A stretch of DNA of 64,000 nt from Cunninghamella blakesleeana (lineage: Eukaryota > Mucoromycota > Mucoromycetes > Mucorales > Cunninghamellaceae), in NCBI GenBank assembly GCA_017871115.1, contig JAFCIZ010000001.1, forward strand, positions 2,151,501-2,215,500. Reading direction: 5' to 3'. The notes under the pieces were generated by a model, which was not told the DNA's origin, ran no database searches, and was given only the letters and a program-made list of their open reading frames with translations. Below, in pieces: positions 1-17,776 of the stretch. Each line of letters opens with the position of its first letter. Positions within the stretch are counted from its first letter, which is position 1. Made by a program: the position numbers and the translations under genes.

Positions 1-24
1 ATTTTTTTTTAAAAAAAAAAGAGT

Positions 25-1839
25 ATGAATGATCAAGAAATAGAATTACTTTATACACAACAATTAAATGAAGAACTATTAAATCAAACCAAACAAGCAA
101 TTTCAAGACTTTTAGAAGAAATACCAATTGAGTTTGGTTTAGAAAACTTGATTCCTGTTATTCCAAATTTTATTATCCCAAATATTGCTGAAAAAATTGC
201 TTTATTATATCAAGAAGTCTGTGAATATTATAACTCTCATGCTATTGCTTTTGATCATGCTTGGGTAAAAAAAATAAATATCATATACATATAAACATAT
301 GTATATAAATACAAAAAAGTGATATGCCTAAAATAAATATAAAATAAAAAGAACAAGACTTTTTCGCTCTCACTCACTCTCACTATTTACATATGTTATA
401 TTTATTCAATCCTTTCTTTTCATTCTTCTCCTTTTTATTTTAGCATTGGTCTTTTATTTGGAGACAACAATTATCTTATAAATCATTAGCTATGCGATAT
501 GGAAAAGAACAAGTAATTAATTCTACTCACATAAGAGCAAGAAAGGCAGTAAAACAGCTCTATCTTGAAGAATTAGATAGTTATATGCAATGGTTTCCTT
601 GGGGCTGGTTTTCAAATATGCAATTCATTGGGGCTGGTGGGTTCTCTGCAGTCTATGCTGCTTTAATGACACCTCCTTATGATATACAACCTACCCAAGT
701 GGCATTAAAAATTGTAGATGACAAGTTACTTAACGAGGTAAGTATTATTATTATTTAAAAAAAATCCATTTGATTCGACCCACTCACTTTTGCCTTTCTT
801 ACCTTCTTCTTAATAATAGATATCCGTTCAATCCAAAGCCTTTTTACCACTTCTTTTCCAAGGATTAACAGTATGCGAAAGCACAGGGGATTTAATGATG
901 GTAATGAAAATGAGTAATGATGGTAATTTGGAAGATCATATGCAGCAATTACCTTTAGCTGATTTGGATTTAAAAACCATCACGGGAACCATTTTACGAT
1001 TAGCACAAAATTTAACGGATTTACATAAAGTTGGAATGTGTCATCGAAATATTCATCCTCGTAATATCATGTGTACAGATAGCGACTATTTTCTTGTAGA
1101 TTACCGTTATGCAACTCCATCTAAAGAATCATCATCCGTCATTGCATTAACCAAAGCCGTTTATGGCCGATTACCATATATAGCACCTGAGGTCAGGAAA
1201 CAAAGTGTGTATACAGAAAAATCAGATATTTATAGCTTGGGAATTATTATTTGGCAGTTGGTTAGTAAAGTGATTTTCCCTTCGCCTGACGTCCTATTAG
1301 ATGGATCCAACGTTCATTCTTCTTCTACATCTTCATCACTGTTAGCCTCATCTTCACCTTTATTATCTTCGTCTTCTTCTACTTTATCTACATCATCTTC
1401 ATCTTCATCCATCACTACCACTACAAATGCTACCATACAGCAACGTGATCCTGCAGAAAACCCATATCGTATTGAACATGTACCTGGTGTACCTGAATGG
1501 TATCAAAAATTATATACAAGTTGTTTAGAACCTCGACCCGAGAATCGTCCCGATGCCATGGAGCTATGTGCTGTGTTGCAAGCAATTCACGATAAGCTGG
1601 ATTATTCGGTTCCTTTAGATAGACGCGTCACTGAATTCATTGTAGCGCGCCGAGCTGAGGTAGCAGATCATCAACGTACTTATTCTAAAGTAAAAGGTAT
1701 GGTCTCTGCTTCCACTACTCGTCTTTATACCCTTTCCAATTTACCTAGTACCGAGTATTTTGTGAATATTCAATTTAGGAATATTCCGTTTGCTTTGGCT
1801 ATGGCGAATAATATTTCAAACTCTTCTCCCTCTCATTAA
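25..1839 (+). CDS. Protein kinase-like protein, probable pseudokinase
   Basis: Three exons (25-264, 444-737, 820-1839) join in phase 0 to give 517 aa. The N-terminal ~130 residues look helical. A kinase fold follows: glycine loop GAGGFSAV (about residue 143), VALK lysine (about 169), catalytic loop CHRNIHPRNIM (about 252-262), VDYR in place of DFG (about 271-274), then PYIAPEV and SDIYSLGIIIWQL. The catalytic aspartate of HRD is asparagine here, the loop lysine is histidine and the DFG glycine is arginine, so phosphotransfer is probably lost while nucleotide binding may remain. A serine-run insert (about residues 340-385) sits between the F helix and the C-terminal lobe. The start is the first ATG in the window, only 24 bases from the edge, so an upstream exon cannot be excluded. 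The substrate and pathway are unknown. The kinase fold is secure; inactivity is inferred from the motifs. Confidence 0.8.
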
Positions 1840-1918
1840 AACAATAATGGAAAATAATAAATAATAAAAAATAGGAATAGGTTTAGGATAGTGAATTATT
1901 ATTATTATTATTATTTCG

Positions 1919-1977
<59 letters not shown>
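1919..1977 (+). repeat. A59 homopolymer tract
   Basis: This is an uninterrupted run of 59 adenines, 80 bases after the stop codon of the pseudokinase gene and preceded by a short TTA microsatellite. It is by far the longest pure homopolymer I saw in the window. It could be replication-slippage expansion or a retroposed poly(A) tail. I saw no target-site duplication around it. Confidence 0.95.
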
Positions 1978-1978
<1 letters not shown>

Positions 1979-2543
1979 ATTAATCATATGTATTCATTTG
2001 TATTTTTAATAAACAATAAAAACAATATTAAAAAAAAGCGTGTATTTCATTATTATTTTAATTGCTTTTATTTTATCACTATAATCTAAATATATAACGA
2101 ATAAAACAAAATAAAATGTATTTTATTATTATCATTACTATTAAATATATCAAAAAAATCTATTTTTTTTTTTCATTATTATTCATTATTTGGTTCCAAA
2201 ATTAGATATATCCATCAGTGCTTTTATTTATTTATTATAAAGTATTGATAAAGTGAAGTAAAAATTCGTCGTACCTAAAAAAAATTAAACCTCCGTCGAA
2301 AAAAATCATTTTTTAACAGAAAATTTTTTTTTCCCTTTTCTTTTCTTTTTCTTTTTTTTTTTTTTTTTACAAAGTGTAAAAAAGAAAAAAAGTAAACCCC
2401 GTATCTTTTTTTTTTTAATTTTTTATATATATATCTATACGTATATATTGTTTTATATTCCTTTTTTTTTTTTTTTACTTTATTTGTAAATAGTATTTTA
2501 ATAAATCTATACCTATAACAAAAAAAAAATAAATAAAGAAACA
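1978..2543. other. Intergenic spacer and promoter region of the DEAD-box gene
   Basis: This AT-rich spacer between two genes on the same strand carries long T runs (2162-2172, 2349-2369, 2461-2475) just upstream of the helicase start, as expected of poly(dA:dT) promoter elements. Apparent ORFs on the other strand here are low-complexity Lys/Phe products and are not credible genes. Confidence 0.5.
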
Positions 2544-6348
<3,805 letters not shown>

Positions 6349-7412
6349 ATACTAACAACAACAACAACAACAACAAAACCGACAACAAAATTAAAACAAT
6401 AACAATAACGATAACAAAGCAACCTTTTTTTTTTCTTTTCATATTTTAGTTTACTATTATATTAAGTATAGTGTTATTGATATATTTTAGTTTATTATTA
6501 TTATTACTATTATTATTTTATTTCACTGCATATACATATCCAAATTACATTTTTTTTTTTTTATTTTTTTTTTTTATTATTAATTTTTTAAAAAAGTATT
6601 TACTTATATATATATATATATATATTATAATAAATCAGTAATTAATATTGCATTTATTTATATATATGTTTATATTTCAATCATTAAAAATTGTATTTCT
6701 AACAGTAGTTTATTCATGTAAAATTGAACATATAAAATAAAAATATATTTTATATATGTACGTACGTAAATTTTTTTATTAGGTCTATTATAAAATGACT
6801 TATTAAGATTTAAAATTGATCAGTGGATAGATCGTTTTAAATCATCTGTAAAAAAAAAAGAGAGAGTGGGAGGGTGTAACTAATATCATTAGCTTGTAAT
6901 ATTGTTGATACATCATAAATTTGAATTTAATTCATATTTTCTAACCTGTGATAACGTTAATTTTTCTTTTAAAATGCCATTATTTAAGCGATAAAAAATC
7001 AAGCTAGTGTGTGAGGTGGCAGCTAGACTATGACTAGAACAAGCAAAAAAAGGATTATGGTATAAATATCCCTTTATGGACATCAAAAATCAAAAGGTAT
7101 GTTTATAAAAATTAATAATTTAACGGTTGTCTTCTTTCGAGGATTAACTCTCAATCCATATATATATTACTTTAGTCATACATAATAGTAATAATTAAAA
7201 AACATATTTATTTTTTAAAATTGAAAGTATTAAAATTTGTTGGATGAAAATTTATCTATAGAATGAATTTTATTTGAATAAATGATAAGTGATTTTGTTA
7301 TATACATTTACTAATATATAAATATATATTATAATAATACAATGATTAAGAAAATTTTTTTAAAAAAATAATAAAAAATATCTTGTGAATATATATGCAA
7401 ATCTATCTTTTT
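6349..7412. other. Convergent intergenic region between the helicase gene and UTP20
   Basis: About 1.06 kb separates the two 3' ends. It contains CAA and TTA microsatellites, T-rich tracts and a TA repeat (about 6605-6625) that would serve as 3' UTR and polyadenylation sequence for both genes. I see no tRNA, rRNA or convincing ORF. Confidence 0.5.
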
Positions 7413-10400
7413 TTAGTTGCCATTAAATCGAACACGCTTCTTTGACTTCTTCAAATTACGAGCCATTTTTCTCTTTGCTGCTAATTCAGGATTGGTAATG
7501 GCTTCAATAGCACGCTTAGTTTTTCGTTCTACTTTTACTTCTTGGGAATGTTGTCTGATACTTTGATAAACTGCAAAGTATGCTGTTGGTCCTGCTTTCT
7601 TTTGTACTAAATTCAATACTTCATTTCCAAGGTCTTTCAAGTTATCTACATAAATAATAAATAATAATAATAAAAGTATCAGTTTTTTAGTTCATATAAC
7701 GATTCATAAAATCTATTTATTTATGAATTCCTAAAAAATAAAATAGGTAAAAATAATTACCAAAACCTTCTTCTTTGCTTGTTTGACCATTAACAGTATG
7801 ATATATAGGAGCAATAATAGAAAATAGATAAGGAGGCATATCTTCAGTTTTCATAATATTACACATTGCTGCAAACCATTTAAAGATTGACGACCGCTAT
7901 AATATTAAAAAAATAATATAAAAAGTAATATTAATAAATTATCAGCGCCAAAGTTATTATTACTATATATATGTGTTTAAAAAAATAAAAGATAAGACTT
8001 ACTAATAAGAAGTGTTTGCTCTGATTTTTACCACCACCACGAGCAGTATAAGATGCCCTATGGAATAACCATAATAAGGATGACTGTCCCTGCTCTTTCT
8101 CTGTTATATCAACTTCATCTTCTTCAATAGCTATATCTTCCATGTCTATTTCTTGCTCATTACTTTCAGTTGTTGTAGTATCTTCATCTTCTGGTAAATT
8201 ATACAAGCATTTTCCAATAAAGAATAAATTTTTGATTATTTGACCAGCTTTTTCTTCAGTGATATAAGGGCTTTTAAGTTGTTCCACAAAATTATATGAT
8301 AATCTTCTAAGCACTTGACGATTTAAATACTTATTGCGTACAGTTGGATCAATCCCAGAAAAGTATACACCAAATAACCGTGATGTTGAAGACCTTATCC
8401 ATGAGTGTGGGTGTAAAAGAAGTGGCTCAGCGCCTTGCCAAATAGGTATCGTATTTTCAGCATGAACCAAATTAGGAAAAGTAGACGCAACCTTAGCAAA
8501 TGTATTTAAACTATAATAGCCTACTTCCCAAGGAATGTCCACATCCATATCTTCAGCATTAAAAGTTTCATCGTGATCAGCTTGTTCTTTTAATGCATTC
8601 ATCCATGTGCTACGACTATTTTCAATTAGTCCTGCTAATCGATCAATCAATTGAGGTGCCAGCTATAATTAGCGTAAAATAAATAAATAAAAATTAATAT
8701 TTTTAATGTTATTTCCTTTTTATCATTTTATTATATATATATAATTTATTACCTTAAAGTCTTGACCGAATGCATCTACTATTAATCCATATACTTGACA
8801 ACCAGCACGTTGTAAATTTGGCTTTTTACTATCCATCCATTTATCTAAAAGTTTATAAACTGTGTCTATCTCATCTTCCATACGTAATAGAAGTGATTTA
8901 ATTAATTCTGCAGACATTTCACGACATTTTGAGGATTCATCATTGATTAATTGCATTATGAGAGCCAATAAAATAGATTGAGAAAATTCAGACAAAATTT
9001 CATCCCCAAACTTACTGATAATATGATGAAGTAATTCCATAACGGATTCTCGTCCACTTTCATGAACATATTCCAAATTTTTAATAATGGATGCCATTTG
9101 CTTCTTTAATCTACCAACACCTTGAGGATAATCCATTAAAAACATGAAATATAAAGATCGTGCTTGTTCACGAATTTCTGGTGTTTGATTAGTTACTAGA
9201 ATGGTTCCAATAATATCCATAAGATCATACATTTCAGGCGCAACAAATTTTTTTGTAACAATTGCTTTAACCAAACCAAAAGCTGTTCCTCTACGTTCAG
9301 GTTCTTCCAAATCAGGAATAATGACTTTAATAAGGTAGGTCAATTGGTGATCTGTTAAGTATGATTTTTTAGTTAAAATACATACAGTTAAGAGTTTGAA
9401 ACAAGACTGTATTACACTATTGTTGGTGTTTGTTGAATGCTTAAGTAGTTGGAAAATACGTTTGATCACTACAGGTACTGAATCATTAACAGCTGGAAGT
9501 GGTAATCTATATAATATGCACATATTTTTTGCTGCTAAAGATACATTGGCGGACTGATTAGAATATAACACGTTACCGACAGTAGTTACCAATTTATTTA
9601 ACCTTGTAGAATATTCTTCGCTGGATAAATCATATTTTTCACGCTTTAAAGCTGAATTCAGTAAAGATAATCCAAAATAGACAAAACGGTGGGAGTTAAC
9701 AGAGAGATAATCAACTGGTTCATTTACTTCCCGTTTCATTTGAACTTCAAAATTCTTTTCTTTTTGTGATTTGATGATTTTAACTTTATCTTTTGCCTTG
9801 TATGCATCCACATTTTCTGCAATCAAATCATTTGTAAAATCTAATATTTCAATTGAATCAAATCCAGCATTACGTACCAAACCTAAAGAGATTCTTTTAA
9901 ATAAATCATCCACTTTTTGTAATACTTTTAGACTTTGTGTTTCAGACATAATATCTTTGAGTGGCATTAATAAAATTCCAATGTTTGAGAATTTAATTAG
10001 TTTTGCAAGTAGTTCATAAGTAGCAGGACTACGATGGCTTTTGGCTTCTTTTGTTTTTCCTGTCATTCCTTCAGCTTCTTTTTCTTGACCAGTTTTTCCA
10101 AATATATCATTGATTAACACTTGAACGATATCTTCCATACAATAATCTAAATCGCCAATGTTGATACGTGAATACATTTCATATAAAAGTGCATTAACAG
10201 TATATCCCAGAACATGTAATTCATAGCCACGTAATAAAGCGCCTTTTAATTCCTTTACAATATATTGGAAGTAAGAAACACCGAGGAAAGTGTTTATTTT
10301 TAATAATGTATCCCTTGCAATATCGCGAACATCCTGAGCACGGCTGCGAATAGTTTGACAAACAATGGTGAGTAATCCAGGTAAATTGAGTCGAAGCGAT

Positions 10401-13400
10401 TTTTCAGGAAGTTGACGAAGAAGCTTTGCAATTCCTAGAGCAACTGGCATACGGGATATAACAGATTTTCTACTCTTTGTCTTGCTAATGAAGGAATTTA
10501 ATTCAGGTAATACTTTAATAATCAAAGTGTCATGAATTCTTTGCGCTTGTTGTTTAGTGAATTCTGGCGTGGTGTTTTCTGTGTTTTCTTCAATATTTTC
10601 ATTTTCATCTTCATCTTCATCATCTTGTCGTTGTTCTTCATCTTCTTCATTATCTTCCGTTTCATTTTCGCCTTCATACATTTCTTTGTCTATTGTACTG
10701 CCATTATTATATTCGTTATCATCAATAATAGATTTACTATTATCTTTTTCGTTTGGAACTAAATTGTTTTTATTTACTTCACCATCTTCTTCATCAGGAC
10801 CGAGATCCATAATTTCATTAGTTTCATTATCAGAAGTAGAAGTATTTTCTTGATTTTGTTCTTTAGCCTTGTTTACAATTTCACGATGTGTTAAATAATC
10901 AATAGTTACTTTTTGTTGACCCATAATCTTAGCCGCAGTTTCGTCATTAATCTCTACTTGAGAGATATCAAAATGGAATGATTCTAACACATTTGTAACT
11001 AGTCTAACAAAGATCTTTTCCATTTCATCTTTACGTGAGACCATTGCTAAATATTTTGAAAGTAATCTATAGTAATGACCCCATGGTAGACATTTTGCAA
11101 GGGCACCAATAGTAGTAATAGCTTGATGAATTAAATTATGATCAAGTTGACGGTCACTTTGATAAATGAATCCAGATACAATAGGAAGCAATACATTGTT
11201 AATTGAAGAAACAGATATCGTATATTGTTGAGAAATTTCACTTAAACGAGCCATGGCACGTAAACGTCTATGTACTTGTATATGATAAATGTTATTGAAA
11301 AAGTTAACTTCTTCATCATCGTTGCCAAGTAAAGGTACTAAGGTAGCAAAATTTGGCAATTCAGGGAATGCTTTGATTGCTTCGTTTAAAAGATTGACAA
11401 ATTCAAGTCGTATCATTTCAGAATGGTTTAACAATCCACGTTTAATTGACGCAAAAACGACTTGATTAACATAAACAAGCAAATTTTCTTTTTCTACCTG
11501 ATCTTTCTGTTCTTTAGTTGCAAGGAGGAATCGTGTTACACAATGAGTAGCAGTGCCACGAACAGCCATTTCTTCGGGATCTTGCATGTTATAAATTAAT
11601 TGGTGTAAAAGCGGCAACCATTGTAGGTGGTCAAATGTCAAGTATAAATCTTCTCCAATTTCACCAAATGATTCAAGCATTTTATCATAGTCAGGTTCAT
11701 CAATTTTTTTTTTAGAATATGCATTCATATTTTCTAATAAATTGCCAACCTTAATCAAAGAAGGGTTGATATCAACAAAAGTTTGAAATAATTTGATAAG
11801 AATTTGACGACTTTCACGAGATTGTACAACAGAAAATGTATTGCAGACAAGTTTATAATACTTGATATATACTTGAGATTCACATTCAAATCCAGGTACA
11901 AAAGGCATAAAATTTGACCAAATACTGAGAATATGTTTTTTAGTATGTTCGGGAATCAAACGAGATGGCTTTTTAAGACTAGGGATCAGTACATCCAATA
12001 TTGTAGAAGTATGTTCTCCATTTTTAGTATAAGGTGCAATACGGGCAATAATACTGATTTGTCTAACAGAATAACGACCATTACCAAAACGTTTGTCATC
12101 TTTAGATTGGTTGAGACGATATTTAAAGTATTTAAGTAGTGCATCCACATGATTTACAATAATATTTTGCTTTAAATAATCCAAATCAATATCCATAGCA
12201 TCACTGTTATTGTTATCGATACTGGTCGTTCCATCACAATAATCCAATAAACGCTCCAAAATAGTTAATAGAGTGCTAAATACATTTTCATCAATTTTTT
12301 GTGCCGATAGGATAGCATAAAGGTTCTGCAATAATAGTGGATTATAGTCTATTAAGTATGTTACATATGATGGTGTATCTGCCCAAACTGCAAAAAGTGA
12401 AAGGAGACCACTGGTTTGTTGAGAAGATTCGTCCACAAAGTTGTTTAATCTTGGAGAAATGTAAGAATCGAATAATGCAGCTATATAAGGTGTGAAGTTG
12501 AAACCTCCTTTAATCATAAAAATATCTATTAATCTACGCATAGCTAAAGATCTAATTTGTTTAGATCGATTGCTGGTTCCAGTTACTTCTTCTTTGTTAT
12601 CGTTTGTATCATCGTCAATATCCATATTTGATTTAGATCCATTTTGTGAGAAATGTAAAATATACAAAATCACTTTTAGAATTGTAGGCATAAAAGGTAA
12701 TAAACTAGAACCAAGTTGCTTAATCATATCTTCCAATACATTCATCAAACCTTGTTGTTGACGCCAGGCAATAGAGCGCATAGTTTCTAACCCTTCGTCT
12801 ACCAATTTAAATGATATAACATTATTACTATCATCTATAATTTCACCAGGAAGGTTAATAATCGGTTGAAAAGGTTCAAAGGCTAAATCTATAAAAGTCT
12901 TGATTTCTGTAATTTTACAACAAGCAATAGCACTAAGGATAGCTTTACGACGTAGCTTTTTGAGATGTTTACTTCCTTTAGAACGACGTTCAATTAATCG
13001 ACCAAATAATATGCGCATAACAATAGGTAGTAGTTCAGAGCGGTGAGAAGGGTCAATCGCGTGCTGGTCATGGTTTTGTAAAAACGTTGATAATTCATCA
13101 CGGAATTTTGCATCATCTACTAAATTTCGAAGATTATCACAATAAGGTTTTATACTTGTATCTTTCCATGCAAATAATGCTTCTAATGCCGCAGATTGTA
13201 GTTTTAAATCCCCTTTAGCGATTAAACGAAGTAAAATATTATAAATATCTTGAGATTTATATATAACACGAGGGTTGGAGAATCCACTAAATAGTTGTAA
13301 CCACGCTATCATTTTGCTCTTTGAGTTACGCACTGAACGTGGTATAAGACCTAAAGATTTATTTTGCTTTTCTTCATCATCGTCGTTTTCATCATCTAGC

Positions 13401-16400
13401 AAGTTATCTTCAACAACTACAGAATTGTATTCATCTTCCAAAAATTTGAAAAAAATTGGTATTAAATAACGGGACCGCTGTTCTACAATTGATGGCGTTT
13501 CTTTTAATGTTTTAAGTATTAAGTTGTAATAATTCCAAAAATCCATATGACCATTTTCTTGTTTAGTAGCCTAAATATCGCAATAAAATAGTATTATAAA
13601 ACCTTCGTTAATATATATATATATATATTTAAAAAAAAATGTGCATATATTCAAATATTACTTTGATAAAAAGAAGGTTGCCATTTATTGTGCTTTGTTC
13701 ATTCATGATTTCAAAAGCATAGTTTTGGATAGTAGTACACTTTGTATATGTGGGACATTCAAAGGAAAGGTTACCAGTTTTTGTAGATTGACCAACTGGA
13801 ATATTGATCGGTGTATAACATTTTTCAAGAGCTTCCGAACTAAATCCATCACAGACCAATTTTCGTTCGTCTTCAAATTTTGCTAATTCATCAAAACATA
13901 ACTTCCAATAAATTTCAGGATTGACTTCAGAATATAAACGCAAGGTTTTACTAGCTTCTTCCCATAAAGGCTTAAAATTTACAGTCAATAGCCCTTAAAT
14001 AAATAAAAATAAAATATTTATATATAATGTTAGTATAATTGCATTTGATTTAATTTTATTAATTATAAAAATGATCACTTACCAAGACAGACCAAAGGGA
14101 TAAAATCTACATATAAATCAGGTATCCGTTTTGTAGACGACAATATATAAAGCTTTTGTATAAGTATAATTTTGTCACGGAAATCACTCATGGTAGGTAC
14201 AATTTCTTCCATATCCAAAGCGATTTGAGCAATATCACATACTTCATTAGTTTTATGATTAGAGTCCTTCTTCATTGATGGTTGTTCATATAACGATAAT
14301 AATTCCATAGTAAATAAACGACAGTTACGTTGATAAGATCTAAGATTAATTTTTACTGTATTATAAACCCATTCTAAATTGGTCAGAGTAAAATGGTCAC
14401 CTTTCATATCACTATAAGATCATATTAAAAAATAATATTAAAAAGCGAACTTTCAAATTAGTATACACACAGTAAATATAAAAAATAATCAACCTCTATA
14501 TTTTCATTACCTGGCTTTTAAAACAGCTAAATAATCCTTTAAACCTTTTACAATCACTTCGTTATGGCTGTGCTTCTTGAGTAGATCCATCAAGGTATCA
14601 TGTTTCTTGTATAGTTTTTCTAAATATTGTTGCTCATTCTTTGTGATTTCCACGAGAGACTGGATAGTGAGACCAAGTAAAGACTCCAAAGCAAACCCTT
14701 TATGACCCATAATAAAAGCTGTGTTTATTATTTCATTATTATTAAATTCTGTTAAGTAGCTGTATACTGATTCAAACATTGATAGTATGGAGTTGAACGC
14801 TAAATTATTATCAACATCGATGTTTGGTAATATGGTTAATACTGATGCTACGATGGAAATAGTTGATGAACTATGTGAGTTGGAATGAATCTATAAGAAA
14901 TGAATTAAAAAAAATGATAATAGTAATAAAAAATTTATTAATACACTGTTCATTATTTTATTATAGTATTCATATTCCTATTCGAATTCAAATTTTTATT
15001 TTATTTTATTTTACCGTTTCAAGATCGCTATTATTTATTTTATCTAATTCTTTTTCCCAATCATATTTTGTGTTCAAGATATCTAACAAGTATTTATATA
15101 CAGCTGCTTTTTTTTCAAGTACAGGAAAACGTATTAATCCATTGGCTGTAAAAGATGAAACTAAAGTGGCATTGGTGAATGAAATAGCATTTAATGATAA
15201 AAGTTCGGACAAAAAGAAAATTGTTTCTTTAGGATATTGATCAATATGATTTGATATACATCTATATATTAATATAAAAAAAATGAGTAAACGAAAATAT
15301 TTTTTTAGATTTTCTGAAATTAAATTGGATTCTGTAATTTTTACTTTGTAATATATGGTAAAGCTACTTGAGTAAAATTGGCCCATTCTAGTTGTGCTAA
15401 ACCCACAAAGAATCCATAAACTTGATTAGCATTTTTAAAAGATGTGATAGAATCTAATATAAGTCTTCCGCCACTAAACACGACATCGAGGTTTCCGAAA
15501 CATAAAATACCAGTAACACAGCGTAATGTTTCTTTATAAAAATCGGCAGAGAATAATCGTCGTTGTGGTGTAAATATAAGTTGGCATACTTTATGCACAC
15601 GGGTAATAATTGGTTTAAAATCTAGAATAAAAAGGAGAAGATCATAGTAATATTAATAGATGTTACTCATGCCATGTTTTAAACACACTCATACACACAT
15701 ATATATAATCCTATTGAAATATTACCTTCAACACGGCTAGCTTTTCTAACAGTCACAATTAGGGTTAATACTGATATATCAGTAAGTAAGCGTTTTTCGT
15801 TTGCATTAGTGGATTGCCCAATGTGTGCATCTATATCTTCCAATACAATGTTGATAATAGGTGAAAAATGCTGACGGTATGTGTGATGTAGTATTAATAG
15901 GGTGGTTTTATTTAATAACTCAGATATACAATCATGATCTATGGTTCAAAAATTAATTATTGAATTAGAATATAAAATTATATTATAGTTTCATATAATA
16001 TTTATAGTATTGATACATTTATTTATTCACTATGTACCTAATTCATTCAATGGACCGATTCTATTGCCAGTTTGTGTTAAAAGTTCCTTATATATGGCTT
16101 CAGCTCTAGAGTGTAATCTATGATCAACTTGCTATAAATAATAATGTATATTTAGTTATAGCTATATATTCCATCTCCTTTTTCTTCCCTTTTCTTTATA
16201 TTTTAAAAATAATAATAAAAACAACCATACCTTTGTACATTCAAAAAAGAGCATAGCTAATCCTTCGGTATATTCTTTTGAGGGTTCATTATATAAAGAT
16301 TCCAAAATATGTTCAATAAGTGATTTTAAGGTTTGACCACGAGCTTTTCTCATTAAAAATGCAAATGCTTCAGCAGAAAAATGTCGAATATATGGTTTAG

Positions 16401-16785
16401 TTGTATTATCTTCGCCAAGTAACTTAGATAACATATCAAAGGTTTCATTTATATCGGGCAAAATTTGTCGAGAAAGAAACTTGAATAGATATGCAATACT
16501 ATTGAAAAGACACTAATAAAATGGAGTAAAACAAACAAAGTGAATAAAAAAGTGGTTATAAGAATATGATTATTTAAATATATTACAGTTGATAAAGCTT
16601 TACCTCTAATAATTTCACATCTTGTTGATACACAAGCGGTAACATATGTTTAAAAATTCTTTTATAATATGGATAGAATTCGCCTTCTAAGTCTTTTGCT
16701 AATTTAGTAATTAAACTAGCAAAAGAAAAAAAATATGATAATAAATGTTAATAAAAATGAATATCATAATAATAATAACAATAGT

Positions 16786-16827
<42 letters not shown>

Positions 16828-17245
16828 TACTTACTCTAATATCCCATCGACAGCTAAGCTATTAGGTACTATAAGATATTTTTCTATAATATCAACTATT
16901 TTATCTTTGTGGTGAATGATAGAAGCTAAAGATTTGACATAAGGTTCAATTTCTCGTGTAAAAAGAGTAAATTGTTTTGAAAGGTTAAGATCTTTCCAAG
17001 CTAACAAGCCTTCATAAAAAAAAGATCCATTATCTTCTATTTCATCTTCTACAAGCTTGGATCGGCGTACTATGTCAACTTTGATCGTTTCTACTCTTGC
17101 ATTAAAAGAGCGGAACTAAGATAGTTAAGTTAGTATAAATTCATTTAAACTAATTTATGAAAACTATTATTAAAAATTATATTACCTTAAATCTGTTTGT
17201 ACCTTGGCCTGAATTAATATCAGAAGCACCTTTATTATCTAACAT
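7413..17245 (-). CDS. UTP20: U3 snoRNP / SSU processome component UTP20 (DRIM homologue)
   Basis: Fifteen exons on the minus strand join in frame to 2817 aa, close to human UTP20 (about 2,785 aa). In coding order: 17245-17186, 17115-16835, 16715-16604, 16512-16231, 16131-16038, 15938-15726, 15621-15345, 15261-15015, 14890-14511, 14411-14083, 13993-13662, 13570-8753, 8662-8003, 7896-7761, 7645-7413. UTP20 is a nucleolar HEAT/ARM-repeat scaffold required for 18S rRNA processing. The protein is an alpha-helical solenoid throughout. A long acidic stretch of Asp/Glu/Asn lies in the middle (bases about 10560-10850), with another acidic patch in the exon ending at 8003. The C-terminus ends in a basic coiled region with KKSKKRVRF, typical of the family. 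Eleven introns fall in the first 3.6 kb and the next exon is 4,818 nt long. Recognition is by overall length, architecture and C-terminal signature, not by database search. Confidence 0.88.
16794..16825. repeat. AT dinucleotide microsatellite in a UTP20 intron
   Basis: An alternating TA tract of about 32 bases lies within the intron between coding exons 2 and 3 of UTP20. It has no coding consequence. Confidence 0.85.
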
Positions 17246-17776
17246 TTTAGAAAATAAAAACTGCTTTTGAATATACTATATATTTTTTTTTGATCGATCA
17301 AATAGAGAAAGAAAAATTTTTTTTCAAAAAAAAAATTCTGCGCAAATAAAAATTTCAGAACCTGTCACTTTGCCGACGGTTAATTTTTTTTCTTTGTACA
17401 ATCTGATAGAAGTTATAATTTAAAAAAGTCTGTGTTTAAATATCAATTTGTTCAAATAAAAATTTAATTAAACTTTTAGCTCCTCCCTTATTGTTTCCTT
17501 TTTCTTTTTTTTCTTTTTTTTTTTAAAAAAACGATACTTTTATACGATATATATTTATTATATATTCATATAGTAATTTGATACTTTATATCAGAAGGTA
17601 CGAAAAATAATTTATAAATAATAAGAGTGAGTAAAAAGATTTCATTTATACGTATATAGTTAAACTTACTTTATATGTGTATTTTATTATTTTTTTCAAC
17701 TTAAAAAACAGGTTCGACGTTTTAAACTTTTCTATTGGCAACTTTATATCAAGCTCATCATCCACTTCCAAATAAT
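17246..17776. promoter_or_regulatory. Bidirectional promoter between UTP20 and the CAF120-like gene
   Basis: About 530 bases separate the two divergent start codons. The spacer contains several poly(A)/poly(T) tracts, including GAAAAATTTTTTTT near 17310, which resembles the rRNA-processing element (RRPE) of yeast ribosome-biogenesis genes. In so AT-rich a genome that match is weak evidence. An AG at 17710-17711 could be the 3' end of a 5' UTR intron for the plus-strand gene. Confidence 0.4.

Noticed and set aside
10532..10853. Ser- and Phe-rich plus-strand ORFs inside UTP20
   Set aside because: Antisense of the acidic Asp/Glu tract of UTP20, which stays open on the other strand.
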